DNA of 64,000 nt, taken from the NCBI RefSeq assembly GCF_030296755.1, contig NZ_AP027741.1, forward strand, positions 1,364,001 through 1,428,000, written 5' to 3'. A program made the translations under genes and the position numbers. This DNA comes from Methylophaga marina (GTDB taxonomy: Bacteria; Pseudomonadota; Gammaproteobacteria; Nitrosococcales; Methylophagaceae). Under the pieces are notes generated by a model. That model did no database searches. It was given only the letters and a program-made list of their open reading frames with translations, and was not told the origin of the DNA. Positions 1-10,152 of this stretch are shown here, piece by piece (position 1 is the first letter of the stretch; every line of letters begins with the position of its first letter).

Positions 1-2448
1 TTGCAGATGGTAAGAGGCAATGTTGACACTGATGGAGAGCATATAGCCTTGCTGGTGTAGAAACTGGAGTTGCTTAAGTGCTTGCTGCAAAACCCACCGT
101 CCGATCTCAATTTCTAGTTCGCTGTCAGCAATCACGGGCAAGAACTTGAGCGGTGTTAATAATCCCCTCGTTGGATGCTGCCAACGTATCAGTGCTTCCA
201 TGCCAAAGACTTCACCGTTTGTCATGTTCACTTTTGGTTGATAGAACAAACAGAATTCATCGGTTTTTAAGGCCTGACGGATATCATGCAACAGCTGTTG
301 TTTTTCTATAGTCAGCTGATTATCGGCTGGGTTGAATAGCTGGTAGTGATTCCGACCAGATAATTTTGCCTGGTACATACTTTGATCAGCATGGCGGAGT
401 AGTGTGTCCAGATCATCGCTTTCCTGTGTATAAAAACTAACCCCACTGGAAGCACTGATAGTCAGGCGTAAATCATCTACGTAGTATGGCTGAGCAATAG
501 AGTGGTGTATCCGTTTCAACATGTCTTCACATTCCTGTAAAGACTCCACATCACGAAAGATGATGGCAAACTCATCACCACCAAACCTTGAGATGGTATC
601 TTCTTCCCGAACATTGTTTCGTAAGCGATTAGCCACCTCAATTAGCAGCTGATCTCCAACATCATGTCCATAGGTATCATTGACCGGCTTAAAATCATCG
701 AGATCCAGAAAGCAAATTGCCAGCATCGTTTTTGCACGTTTACAATGCGCCACTGCCTGTAAGAAACGATCAGCCAGCAAGGCACGATTGGGAAGCTTAG
801 TCAGCACGTCATAATGGGCCATCAATTCCAAGGTATCTTGCTGCTGTTTGGCATTGGTAATATCTGAAAACAATCCGACAAAATGACGTGTTGCACCGTC
901 GTCATCAGTCAATGATGAGACCGTTAACAACTCTGCATAAAGTTCACCATTTTTCCTGCAGTTCCATACCTCTCCCTGCCAATAGCCATGGTCGCTGATG
1001 GATTTCCACATGTTCTGAAAGAACTCAGGCGAGTGCTTTCCGGAACTCAATAAGTGAGGTGTCTGACCTATCGCCTCTTCACGACTATAGCCTGTGATAT
1101 GACTAAAGGCGGGGTTCACATCGGTGATCACGCCTTTGGTATCCGTGATCATGATGGCTTCATGAGCCTGATTAAAGACCCGTGAAGAAAAACGTAGCTG
1201 CTCTTCAGCCTCTTTACGCACAGTGATGTCATAAATCACCAGCAAGGTCTCATCTCCAAGCGTATTCTCAACTACGGATGAGCTGACCAGGGCTACTCGA
1301 GGTTTGCCTTTTTTCGTCTCAATATCAATCTCGAAAGCATGACTCATACTACTGATATGAGCATTCTCTTGAGAGAAATCATGTTTTGATTTTTCCCTTT
1401 GTTGCTGTACCAGAAACATGAGCCTTTTCCAGTTAGGTAAGGTTTCAATGTTATCCAGATCGTAACCAAAGGTTTCTTTAAATGACTGATTGATAAACAT
1501 CACTCGCTGCTGCTTATCCAACAAAATGTAAGGAACAGGTGAAGATTGAATCAGACTGCGGTATTTGTAATTAGCGATTGATGCCATCAAAACAAAACGA
1601 ATAATGATGGCTGCCAGTAAAAAGATAAAAGCGGTCACACCATAAACCGTCAGTACCTCATGCCAGTATGCTTTGGGTAAAGTAGACCAGCCACCTTTTG
1701 GTTCAGCCGCCAGTATCCACTCTCCCTCAGGCAGCTTAAGTGTTTGGCTCAATGTGGGCTGTTGGAATAAAGCAGGGTCACCATAAAACACAGCACCTTG
1801 TCGCCCTAAGCCATCCTTCCCTCTGATAGCTAATTCAAAAGGCAGGTCCTGGTTCAAGCCGACTTTATTAAAAAATGCTTTGATATCAATGACAGCAGAA
1901 ATCAGTCCCCAGAAATATTCCTCACCTGTTTTATCATTCTGTAAAAAAACAGGCACACGGGTAATCAGGCCTGTACCACCTTGTTTTAATTCTAGTGGAC
2001 CGGCCAACACCAGTTCACGTGTTCGCCTTGCTCGGTCAGCCGCTTCAAACTGCTCAGGTTCTTCACGGTAGTTCAGCCCTAACGCATCTTCATTACCCTT
2101 TATCGGATAGATGTATGAAATCACCATATCTGGTGCCGCCGCGATATTCCGAATCTCCAGGTCGTCATTAACCAGATAACTCACTGCTGAAGCAAACTGT
2201 GCTTGCGACAGCTCCTGGTTCACAGCAAATAGGCTGGGAAGGCCTCGAACAAGTTGTATATGCCCCTGTAACTCGGAACTGATACGGTTGTTATATTCGG
2301 AGAGTAATTCCTGAGTATTGGCGTATAGCTGAGATTTGTAGTTTTCGGTGACACCTTGACTGATAAACGTCGCGACTGAGATGCAGATCACAGCCAGTAC
2401 AGCCAATATGCTATAGAATGCCATTTTTGTGTAACTGCTAATATGCAT
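1..2448 (-). CDS. CHASE-PAS-PAS-GGDEF-EAL cyclic-di-GMP signalling protein (3' end outside window)
   Basis: The reading frame stays open from an ATG at 2446-2448 to the window edge (about 816 codons seen). In order I see: an N-terminal membrane segment (about residues 9-30), a periplasmic sensor region of CHASE type (about 35-260), a second membrane segment (about 265-285), two PAS-like regions (about 290-530), a GGDEF domain with intact GGDEF motif near residue 625, and an EAL domain whose GMEALIRW motif lies near residue 750. A product-inhibition site (RxxD, here REED) precedes GGDEF by five residues, so diguanylate cyclase activity with feedback is likely. The EAL catalytic residues further on are outside the window, so phosphodiesterase activity cannot be judged. 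An inner-membrane sensor that changes c-di-GMP is the family expectation; the ligand is unknown. Confidence 0.9.
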   Translation of the reverse strand, partial: MHISSYTKMAFYSILAVLAVICISVATFISQGVTENYKSQLYANTQELLSEYNNRISSELQGHIQLVRGLPSLFAVNQELSQAQFASAVSYLVNDDLEIRNIAAAPDMVISYIYPIKGNEDALGLNYREEPEQFEAADRARRTRELVLAGPLELKQGGTGLITRVPVFLQNDKTGEEYFWGLISAVIDIKAFFNKVGLNQDLPFELAIRGKDGLGRQGAVFYGDPALFQQPTLSQTLKLPEGEWILAAEPKGGWSTLPKAYWHEVLTVYGVTAFIFLLAAIIIRFVLMASIANYKYRSLIQSSPVPYILLDKQQRVMFINQSFKETFGYDLDNIETLPNWKRLMFLVQQQREKSKHDFSQENAHISSMSHAFEIDIETKKGKPRVALVSSSVVENTLGDETLLVIYDITVRKEAEEQLRFSSRVFNQAHEAIMITDTKGVITDVNPAFSHITGYSREEAIGQTPHLLSSGKHSPEFFQNMWKSISDHGYWQGEVWNCRKNGELYAELLTVSSLTDDDGATRHFVGLFSDITNAKQQQDTLELMAHYDVLTKLPNRALLADRFLQAVAHCKRAKTMLAICFLDLDDFKPVNDTYGHDVGDQLLIEVANRLRNNVREEDTISRFGGDEFAIIFRDVESLQECEDMLKRIHHSIAQPYYVDDLRLTISASSGVSFYTQESDDLDTLLRHADQSMYQAKLSGRNHYQLFNPADNQLTIEKQQLLHDIRQALKTDEFCLFYQPKVNMTNGEVFGMEALIRWQHPTRGLLTPLKFLPVIADSELEIEIGRWVLQQALKQLQFLHQQGYMLSISVNIASYHLQ

Positions 2449-2737
2449 AAACGACTATCATCTTAACCAACTGAAATATAACCTCTTTTATGAAGATAGC
2501 TCTCGCAAATTATGCACAAAAACAATACGCATTCGCTGTGCTACTGCATTGATACGACACAAGCTTTCCCTACAATGCTTGCAACAGATGCATTAATACC
2601 ACATATTAACGTGTATACGATTGATTAGCATAGCAATATCTACACATCAAATGGTAATTCAAAGATAGTGTTTTCCTGTATGAATCGGTGACCCAAAGCG
2701 AACAGAATTGAACAACCAGAATCAGTATCGACCTAAT

Positions 2738-3508
2738 ATGAAAAAACAAAGCGGTGGCATACCTCGGTATCTAGCTACTTTCGCAGACTTAATGACGCTA
2801 TTGCTTTGCTTCTTTGTATTACTGTTGAGCATGGCCGAAATAGATGCGCTGAAATATAAAGTTGTTGTTCGCTCCATGGAAAATGCCTTTGGCGTCAAAA
2901 AAGAAACGCCAGATCAGATCATCAAAGCCACCAGCATCATTAAACAAACCTTTTCCCCTGCTCCTACTGATACACCCTCGCCCCTCTCAAAGATTTTTCA
3001 GGAAAGTGTCAATGACGAGCACGCCATAAAAATTCATGATGCCAATTTGTACCAACGGGCAAAATTGAATAATCTGATGGCTACACTGCAGAAAAAATTT
3101 GTTAAAGCGATCACAGCAGGGCAGCTGAGTCTTGAAACCATTGAAGACAGAGTCATTATTCGTATTAATGAAAATGCGTCTTTTCCTTCTGGACAGGCAA
3201 CGCTAAAACAAGGCATATTGCCAGTTCTGGCTCACATCTCTGATGTACTCACGGAACTGAATACGACATTTGTAGTCGCAGGACATACAGACAATGTGCC
3301 ACTCAGTAACCTGAATTATCGTTCAAACTGGGAGTTATCTGCCGCCAGAGCGACATCAGTCGTACACGCACTGCTGCGTAATAGCGAGTTGACTCCCGAA
3401 CAGTTTAGAGTGGAAGCGTATGCAGATACCAGACCCATTCGCTCAAATCTGACATCGCAAGGGCGCGCTATGAATCGTCGGGTTGAAATTGGCATCATTA
3501 CCCCATAG
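2738..3508 (+). CDS. MotB/OmpA-family peptidoglycan-anchored stator-like protein
   Basis: One N-terminal membrane segment carries the MotB signature with the proton-binding Asp (FADLMTLLL). A linker of about 110 residues follows, then a C-terminal OmpA-like peptidoglycan-binding domain (GHTDNVPLS, later RAMNRRVEIGI). Family role: the B subunit of an ion-driven stator complex, anchored to the cell wall. The usual partner, a MotA-type four-helix protein, is not next to it: upstream is an opposite-strand GGDEF/EAL gene and downstream a metabolic operon. The frame extends upstream to a TTG at 2708 (266 residues); I chose the ATG at 2738 (256 residues), but neither has a clear ribosome site. It could work with a MotA encoded elsewhere, or be a non-flagellar relative. 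Confidence 0.85.
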   Translation: MKKQSGGIPRYLATFADLMTLLLCFFVLLLSMAEIDALKYKVVVRSMENAFGVKKETPDQIIKATSIIKQTFSPAPTDTPSPLSKIFQESVNDEHAIKIHDANLYQRAKLNNLMATLQKKFVKAITAGQLSLETIEDRVIIRINENASFPSGQATLKQGILPVLAHISDVLTELNTTFVVAGHTDNVPLSNLNYRSNWELSAARATSVVHALLRNSELTPEQFRVEAYADTRPIRSNLTSQGRAMNRRVEIGIITP

Positions 3509-3589
3509 CGGTAGACTGAATTATCACTATATAATCGAACACAACAGAACACAGATCGGCCCCCTGAAACCAACGGATAAGGACGCATC

Positions 3590-5229
3590 ATGAAAACATC
3601 AGACCTACTCGTCAAAGCACTCGAAAACGAAGGGGTCGAATATATCTTCGGCATCCCCGGCGAAGAAAATCTGGATTTTCTTGATTCTTTAAAACATTCC
3701 TCTATCAGGCTGATTATTACCCGTCATGAACAAGGGGCGGGCTTTATGGCCGCCAACTACGGACGATTAACAGGCAAACCCGGTGTCTGTTTATCCACTC
3801 TCGGGCCCGGAGCCACCAATCTGGTCACCCCGGCCGCCTACGCACAACTAGGTGGCATGCCTATGTTGATCATTACCGGTCAGAAACCCATTAAAGAAAG
3901 TAAACAAGCCCTGTTTCAGATTGTGGACGTCGTAAATATGATGCGTCCTATTACCAAGTTCACTAAACAAGTCGTGCATGGCAGCACCATCGCTGCAACT
4001 GTTCGAGAAGCTTTCCGTATTGCCGTTGAAGAAAGACCAGGCGCGGTTCATATTGAACTGCCAGAAGACATTGCCGCCGAAGAAGCCCATCAGCGCATCT
4101 ATACGGTGGAAACTATCCGTCGCCCCGATGCGGATAACCGCACGATTCAGCATGCATTGAAAATGATAGAAGAGGCGTCAATGCCTCTATTACTGATTGG
4201 TGCCGGCGCCAACCGGAAACGCGCCAGTGCCGCACTGACAAAATTTGTCGAACATACCGGTATTCCTTTTTTCAACACGCAACTGGGTAAAGGCGTGATT
4301 GATGAGCGACATGACAGCTATCTGGGTACTGCTGCTTTATCTGAATCTGACTTTCTACATTGTGCTATCGAGCGCGCTGACCTCATTATCAATGTGGGTC
4401 ACGATGAAGTAGAAAAGCCGCCTTTCTTTATGAAAGATGGGGGGCTCAAGTCATCCACATTAATTTCCATGCAGCAGAGATTGATCCGGTCTATTTCCCT
4501 CAGCTCGATGTGGTTGGTGATATTGCTACCTCGATTAACCGCCTTCGTGCCGGGCTTGAAGTGCAACCGCACTGGGACTTTTCTTACTATTACAGAGTCA
4601 AACAGGAAGTCAACGAGCGGCTATCTAAATACAGTGACGATGAGCGCTTCCCTATTCTGCCGCAAAGTGCTGTTCGCATTATCCGAGAGGCGATGGGAGA
4701 GGAAGATATTCTCGCGCTGGATAACGGTGTATATAAAATCTGGTTTGCACGCAATTATCCAAGCTATTACTACAACTCTCTGTTACTCGACAATGCCCTC
4801 GCCACCATGGGCGCAGGCTTGCCCACCGCAATGATGGCAAAAATGCTGAATCCGGATCAAAAAGTCATGGCTGTCTGTGGTGATGGCGGCTTTATGATGA
4901 ACTCACAAGAAATGGAAACAGCCGTAAGATTAGGCTTAGATTTAGTGGTGCTGATTTTCAATGATAATGCCTACGGCATGATCAAATGGAAACAAGAAGG
5001 CATGGGCTTTGACGATTATGGCCTCAATTTTAATAACCCGGATTTTGTGAAATATGCTGACAGTTATGGCGCTTTTGGCCACAGACCCACCAGTCATGCT
5101 GAGTTCATTAAAACGCTGGATTACGCCCTCAATGCTAAAGGGGTGCATCTGATTGATCTGGCTGTTGATTATTCATTGAACTATTCCATCCTCAGTGAGG
5201 GTCTGAAACAAAAAATCTGTATTTTATAA
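3590..5229 (+). CDS. Thiamine-diphosphate enzyme, acetolactate synthase large subunit-like (frameshifted)
   Basis: About 546 residues once one base is restored. The N-terminal pyrimidine-binding domain has the catalytic Glu (RHEQGAGFMA). A central domain follows, and the C-terminal domain has the ThDP/Mg motif beginning GDGGF and ending in NDNAYGM. In the given sequence the frame breaks at a run of six G at 4439-4444: the N-terminal frame reads on into nonsense to 4834, while the genuine C-terminal part continues in another frame (from about 4445). Adding one G gives a continuous DGGAQVIHINF, as expected of the family. Acetolactate synthase is the closest named family; no small regulatory subunit is nearby, so a catabolic or dedicated carboligase role is possible. 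The aldehyde dehydrogenase 12 bases downstream is probably co-transcribed. Confidence 0.85.
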
Positions 5230-5241
5230 GGAGCTTATATA

Positions 5242-6691
5242 ATGACCACGCCCCATTTTCCGTTGAAGATCGCTGGTTTATCCAAAACGGATGCTTCCAG
5301 GGCCGAAGTCTTCTCGCCCTTCAATGAACAATTACTCGGTACTGTCGAACAAGCAGATAAAGCGGATATTGAAACGGCATTAAGTACGGCTCATGATCTT
5401 TACAAAGATCGCTCACAATGGCTCCCCGTTGTTAAACGCATTGCTATTCTGGAAAAAGCCGTTGAGCTCATGAAGGCGGATGCTGAGAGCCTAGCTATCG
5501 GTGCCGCTGAAGAAGGTGGTAAACCACTTATCGACTCGCAGGTTGAAATGACACGCTGTATTGATAGCATTCGAGCCTGCATCGATGGATTGCGTAATGA
5601 TGCCCCTCATACTATTCCCATGGGTATCAACCCGGCTTCGCAACATCGTTTAACAACCATACGTAAAGAGCCAATTGGTGTGGTGGTTGCTATCAGTGCC
5701 TTTAACCACCCACTTAACCTTATAGCCCACCAGGTGGGTCCAGCGATTGCGACGGGTTGTCCAGTCATTGTAAAACCTGCTGAAAAAACACCTTTATCCT
5801 GTTTTCGCTTAGTGGAGATATTCCACAAAGCAGGTTTACCGGAAGGTTGGTGCCAAGCGTTACTTACACAAAGTCACGAAGATACCGAGTCTCTGGTCAC
5901 AGATGACCGTGTGGCATTTCTGAGTTTTATCGGCAGCGCCAAAGTGGGTTGGTATTTACGCTCTAAACTCGCACCAGGCACACGTTGTGCGCTGGAACAC
6001 GGTGGTGTCGCCCCGGTTATTGTGACCGAAGACGCTGATATTGACGCGGCTGTTCCCGGTCTCAGTAAAGGCAGTTTTTATCATGCAGGACAAGTATGTG
6101 TATCAGTACAACGAATCTATGCGCATCGTTCTATAGCCAGACAGCTGGCAGAGAAATTGGCAGCAGCAGCTAAACAGCTCAAGGTAGGTGACCCGGTATC
6201 TGCTGATACCGAAGTAGGTCCTATCATCAAAAAAGTGAATTAACCCGGATAGATAACTGGGTCAAAGAAGCGATCGATACCGGTGCGGAATGTCTATGTG
6301 GTGCCAAGGCACTGGATGATAACTGCTATGCGCCAACCGTGTTATTTAACCCACCCGCTGATGCAAAAGTGACCACGTCAGAAGTCTTCGGCCCGGTGGT
6401 GAATGTGTATCCATTTGACGAGGTTGATGATGCGTTGGCCGCGGCGAACAGCCTACCCTTTGCATTTCAGGCCTCGGTCTACAGTCGTGAATTAAACGCA
6501 GCCATGTATGTGGCTGATAAACTCGACGCATCTGCTGTGATGATCAATGAACATACCGCGTTTCGTGTCGACTGGATGCCGTTTGCCGGCTTGAAACATT
6601 CAGGCTTGGGAACGGGGGTATTCCTTACACCATGGAAGATATGCAAGTGGAAAAAATGGTTGTCATCACTTCTAAAGGTATTTCTGCCTAG
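5242..6691 (+). CDS. NAD(P)-dependent aldehyde dehydrogenase (two frameshifts)
   Basis: About 483 residues after restoring two bases. Visible residues: oxyanion Asn (SAFNHPLN), catalytic Glu (ALEHGGVAP) and catalytic Cys (AGQVCVSVQR), so all key positions are present. The frame is broken at six A (6229-6234), where one added A gives GPIIKKSELTRIDNWV, and at five G (6614-6618), where one added G gives GTGGIPYTMEDMQVEKM and a stop at 6689-6691. It follows the ThDP enzyme with a ribosome site (AAGGAG) in the 12-base gap, so the two form an operon, closed by a hairpin at 6711-6735. An enzyme making or consuming an aldehyde through the ThDP partner is a reasonable inference; the substrate is not visible from sequence. 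Confidence 0.87.
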
Positions 6692-6692
6692 C

Positions 6693-7157
6693 ATGTTCAC
6701 GCCATCACTTAAGGCACTATCGACGATAGTGCCTTATTTTCTTGTGTTTGTGAGTCTCTTAGCAGCAGAATGTCATGCACTGACCGATGTGCGAGCCGTC
6801 ACTAAACCCAACGTAAAAGAATTTGCCCCACTGACTACCAGCAAGTTATCGTCTCTGACGCTTAAGCCAGCGGGTTGTATCCAGAAAACTGAAACGGTGA
6901 GCTTGTTAGGTAAGCTGAGCGAAGCGCCTACAGGGTGGGCACTGAAATCGGGAGACAACTGGTTCACCCTGGACAATACAAAAGTCAGTGATAATCAGTA
7001 TTTACTCCAGCTTCCCGAAGCCGGCCTCACAGCCGGACAGAGTTACCCCCTGTATGTCGTTAACGCGGATAATAGAAAAGACTCGGGATTAAAAATCACT
7101 ATCTGCCCCGCCTTCACACTTTTACCATTAATCCCGGCCAACACTAAAACTGATTAA
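6693..7157 (+). CDS. Putative exported protein of unknown function
   Basis: I do not recognise this 154-residue product. It starts with a convincing signal peptide (one Lys, a hydrophobic core of about 15 residues, AECHA cleavage region) and the mature part has two cysteines that could pair. In the raw sequence it is fused in frame to the end of the aldehyde dehydrogenase only because of the frameshift at 6614-6618; once that is repaired, the upstream gene stops at 6691 and this ATG follows two bases later. Oddly, the signal-peptide codons overlap a 12-bp hairpin that looks like the terminator of the upstream operon. No good ribosome site is visible. Its 3' end overlaps the end of the opposite-strand esterase gene by 14 bases. 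Confidence 0.5.
   Translation: MFTPSLKALSTIVPYFLVFVSLLAAECHALTDVRAVTKPNVKEFAPLTTSKLSSLTLKPAGCIQKTETVSLLGKLSEAPTGWALKSGDNWFTLDNTKVSDNQYLLQLPEAGLTAGQSYPLYVVNADNRKDSGLKITICPAFTLLPLIPANTKTD
6711..6742 (+). terminator. Hairpin terminator of the ThDP enzyme / aldehyde dehydrogenase operon
   Basis: A perfect 12-bp inverted repeat with a one-base centre (6711-6722 and 6724-6735) is followed by ATTTTCTT. It lies 20 bases after the repaired stop of the aldehyde dehydrogenase and inside the first codons of the following small ORF. Confidence 0.7.
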
Positions 7158-8028
7158 TAAACGCGATTATCGTTTGTCTCAATTCATCCCTGCCTCTCAG
7201 GGGTTTAGCCAAATATGACACCATGGCAACGTGATTTAAATCGTCAAACTCAATCAGTTCAACAGCACCGTTTTTCTGCTTAATTTTCGTTGCCAGATTG
7301 ACACTGTTTTTAGGTAAGACCGTGCGGTCCTTATTGCCAACCATCAAGAGCATCGGAGGATTATTTCCTTCCACAAAATGAATAGGTTGGCTTCGCCAAC
7401 GTTGTTGTTCCGGACCAAATATCTGCTTTAGACGGTCACTTTGCAATGGTAAGAAGTCATAAGGCCCTGCCAAGCCAATCATGGCTGTGACGTCTGTCGG
7501 CTGATGATCATATTTCGCTAAATAGGTGGCATCCAGACTGAGTAATGCAGCGATATGCGCACCGGCGGAATGTCCAGCGATAGTCACATGTCCCGCCTCT
7601 CCACCATATTCATTAATATGCTCCAATACCCAGGTCACAGCACGAGCACCATCATCCACAAATGCGGGAAAGACGACTTCTGGGTATAAGCGATAGTCAG
7701 GAATCACGACAATATAACCGGCAGAGGTGAGCGCCTCGGCAACAAACTTATAATCAGCTTTGCTGCCAGAATCCCAGCTACCGCCATAAAAGAAGACGAC
7801 AGTCTTCAATGGATGATCTGATCTCGTGTGGGCAGGTAAATAAATGTCTAATTTTTGCCTGTTCTCATCACCATAGGCTTTATCCGCTAGTTTCTGATAG
7901 CCATTGTCTGGTACAAGCGCATTCAATACAGTCACTGGCGAACAGGCCTGACATATTGAGACCAGGACCGCTGTCACTGTGCTTCGAAGCACATGTCGAC
8001 ACGTTTTACTCATGCAATTTTCACTCAT
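7144..8028 (-). CDS. Alpha/beta-hydrolase esterase (carboxylesterase/lipase type), exported
   Basis: A 294-residue alpha/beta hydrolase. It has an oxyanion-hole region (FFYGGSWDSG), a nucleophile elbow GHSAG, an Asp in GNKDRTVLP and a His in FDDLNHVAM, giving a complete Ser-Asp-His triad. The N-terminus looks like a signal peptide ending near a QACS segment; it is not a canonical lipobox, so lipid anchoring is uncertain. This BD-FAE/hormone-sensitive-lipase type of esterase usually cleaves short-chain esters. A second ATG at residue 6 is an alternative start. It is transcribed alone, convergent with the small exported protein and divergent from the WG-repeat gene. Confidence 0.85.
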   Translation of the reverse strand: MSENCMSKTCRHVLRSTVTAVLVSICQACSPVTVLNALVPDNGYQKLADKAYGDENRQKLDIYLPAHTRSDHPLKTVVFFYGGSWDSGSKADYKFVAEALTSAGYIVVIPDYRLYPEVVFPAFVDDGARAVTWVLEHINEYGGEAGHVTIAGHSAGAHIAALLSLDATYLAKYDHQPTDVTAMIGLAGPYDFLPLQSDRLKQIFGPEQQRWRSQPIHFVEGNNPPMLLMVGNKDRTVLPKNSVNLATKIKQKNGAVELIEFDDLNHVAMVSYLAKPLRGRDELRQTIIAFINQF

Positions 8029-8143
8029 TTAACAGCCTATCAGAAAGAAGATAAGCTTTTGATTTATATTGTTATTAGGTTCACGTGAAATTCACGTTAA
8101 GCGGCAGAGACTGAATCTAACAATCAAGTCAAAGGTGACGACG

Positions 8144-9250
8144 ATGAAACAGTTTCTACTCACAGCGGCGATGCTACTTCTGCTTAGTTCTATCTCACCT
8201 GCCAGCGCCAATAAAGTGGCCATTCAATATGAGTTTGATGCTGTCAGTCCTTTTTATGGTGACACAGCGATCGTGGTCCAAAATAAACAAGGCATCCCAC
8301 ATGTGGGTCTGATTAATAAAGCGGGCGAATTTATTCTCCCTCCTCAAAAACAGACTGAGATTACCGCCTTTCATGAGGGACTTGCTCCCATCCGTATTGA
8401 TCAACATTGGGGAATGATCAACACCCAGGGTCAGATGATTATCCCCGCATTGTATAAAAAGCTGAGCCCATTCAACGACGGCCTGGCGGCTGCTTTGGAA
8501 AATGATAAATGGGGCTATATCAACACAGAGGGTAATTGGTCTATCTCACCTCGCTTTGATAAAGCAGAATCATTCAGCGAAGGTAAAGCGGCTGTGAAGC
8601 AATATGGTTCTTGGGGATTTATCGATACACAGGGAAAGTGGGTTGTTCAGACACAGTTTCGTGAGTCACAACCCTATAGCGAGGGTTTCGCCGCTGTAAA
8701 AACTAAAGATGGCTGGGGTTATCTGAACGCTAAAGGACAAATGCACATCACACCTCAATTCGAGACGGTGTTTTCTTTCAGTGAACAGCTGGCTTTGGTG
8801 AGTTCTAACGCAAAATGTTGGTTTATTTCTTCTGATGGGCATCCCATAAGTGATACAAAATACGACCGTGCCATGCCTTTCAGTGAAGCAAAAGCCGTGA
8901 TTATGCTGGATGGCAAATATGGTTATATTGATAAGCAAGGCAAAACAATCATCCCACCACACTTTGACAATGCCTGGTCATATAAAAACGGCTTAGCCAG
9001 AGTGGAGAACGCGGGTAAAGTGGGATATGTAGATGACACTGGACACGTCGTTATAGCGCCTCAATTCAAATGGGGGCAGTCTTTTCAGGAAGGCTTGGCG
9101 GCGGTGACACTGGATTACTGGGATTATGGCTACATCAACCAATATGGTGAGCTGGTCATTCCAGCACAGTATGATGACGCCAGACCATTCAGTGATGGTC
9201 TGGCGCCAGTCAAACATCAGGGAAAGTGGGGTTATGTATCCTTGGACTGA
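8144..9250 (+). CDS. Secreted WG-repeat protein
   Basis: 368 residues from the ATG at 8144, which has a good ribosome site (AAAGGTG) and gives a clean signal peptide (MKQFLLTAAMLLLL to PASA). The frame is open further upstream (to 8069), but without a signal peptide there. The mature protein is almost wholly built of about nine tandem repeats of 34-36 residues of the WG/KWGYI type (for example WGYINTEG, WGFIDTQG, YGYIDKQG, VGYVDDTG), each followed by a FxEGLAAV-like segment. WG repeats form beta-propeller-like or solenoid surfaces; no enzyme domain is present. A role in binding at the cell surface is inference. The last 19 bases overlap the 3' end of the MscS gene on the other strand. Confidence 0.87.
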   Translation: MKQFLLTAAMLLLLSSISPASANKVAIQYEFDAVSPFYGDTAIVVQNKQGIPHVGLINKAGEFILPPQKQTEITAFHEGLAPIRIDQHWGMINTQGQMIIPALYKKLSPFNDGLAAALENDKWGYINTEGNWSISPRFDKAESFSEGKAAVKQYGSWGFIDTQGKWVVQTQFRESQPYSEGFAAVKTKDGWGYLNAKGQMHITPQFETVFSFSEQLALVSSNAKCWFISSDGHPISDTKYDRAMPFSEAKAVIMLDGKYGYIDKQGKTIIPPHFDNAWSYKNGLARVENAGKVGYVDDTGHVVIAPQFKWGQSFQEGLAAVTLDYWDYGYINQYGELVIPAQYDDARPFSDGLAPVKHQGKWGYVSLD

Positions 9251-10152
9251 TTGGCTGCCGCTTCCATCAGCTTGACATCAAATGGTTTACTATCCTCACC
9301 AAAATACAGTGTGCTGTGTGGGAATGGAATTTCGATATTTTTCTCGTCAAAGCTCAGCTTGATACGTCTTAGAAACTCTCGGCCCACTGTCCATTGTTGA
9401 ATTGGTAAGGTTTTAATTCTGCCTTTGATAACGACAGCTGAATTATCTAGTTTATCCACACCAAAAATTTCTGGTGGTTCAATAATCAGGTGTTTCATAT
9501 CCTCATCAGCCATCATACTGTCAGCAACTTCTCGGATGACTTTGGTCACCTCGTCGGTGTTTTCTTTGTAAGCAACACCAATGTCAAAAACATACGCTGA
9601 CCACTCTGTCGTCATATTACTCAACGTCGTGATGGTGCCATTGGGGAAAAAATGTACGATCCCCGCCAAGTCACGTAGCACCGTTGTCCGGAAGTTGATA
9701 GCTTCGACCAGCCCACCCGTGCCATTAATGACAGCTACATCCCCCACTCGGATCTGATTTTCCAAAATAATAAAAAAGCCTGAAATAACATCACGAACCA
9801 GATTCTGAGCACCAAACCCTATTGCTAAACCCACAATCCCCGCACTAGCAAGCAATGGCCCAACTTCTACACCAATCTCTCTCAGAATTATCAGGAAGAA
9901 AGTAATCCAGATCGCGAGCAAACCTGCTTGCTTAAGGAGCCTGACAATGGTTTCGATACGTTTTCTGGACTCGAGTGATGATTCACCTCGTGCTGTCGCT
10001 TTGCCGACCAGTCTTAGTTCAAACCGCTGTAATGCTGATTTGAGTAACCATGTTGTCACCCAGGCCACAATAAAGATAATCACCATTCGAAAACTGGTGG
10101 TGATAATAGTAGACCAGCTGATTTGCTCAATAAATGTCTTTATGGGTTCCAT
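9232..10152 (-). CDS. MscS-family small-conductance mechanosensitive channel
   Basis: 306 residues. Three membrane segments (about 17-40, 74-97 and 104-135) precede a cytoplasmic beta and alpha/beta domain. The pore helix shows the family pattern of small residues (LLASAGIVGLAIGFGAQ) followed by the VRDVISGFFIILENQ motif, and the beta domain has FRTTVLRDLAG and VHFFPNG. Known role: an inner-membrane channel that opens on membrane tension and releases solutes during osmotic downshift. Size is close to E. coli MscS (286). It is monocistronic; the upstream gap of about 220 bases to the Anbu gene carries both divergent promoters. Confidence 0.93.
   Translation of the reverse strand: MEPIKTFIEQISWSTIITTSFRMVIIFIVAWVTTWLLKSALQRFELRLVGKATARGESSLESRKRIETIVRLLKQAGLLAIWITFFLIILREIGVEVGPLLASAGIVGLAIGFGAQNLVRDVISGFFIILENQIRVGDVAVINGTGGLVEAINFRTTVLRDLAGIVHFFPNGTITTLSNMTTEWSAYVFDIGVAYKENTDEVTKVIREVADSMMADEDMKHLIIEPPEIFGVDKLDNSAVVIKGRIKTLPIQQWTVGREFLRRIKLSFDEKNIEIPFPHSTLYFGEDSKPFDVKLMEAAANQSKDT

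Noticed and set aside
8081..8096. Possible third parS around TTCACGTGAA
   Set aside because: Only the inner ten bases match; both outer triplets differ, so it is below the level seen at the two recF sites.
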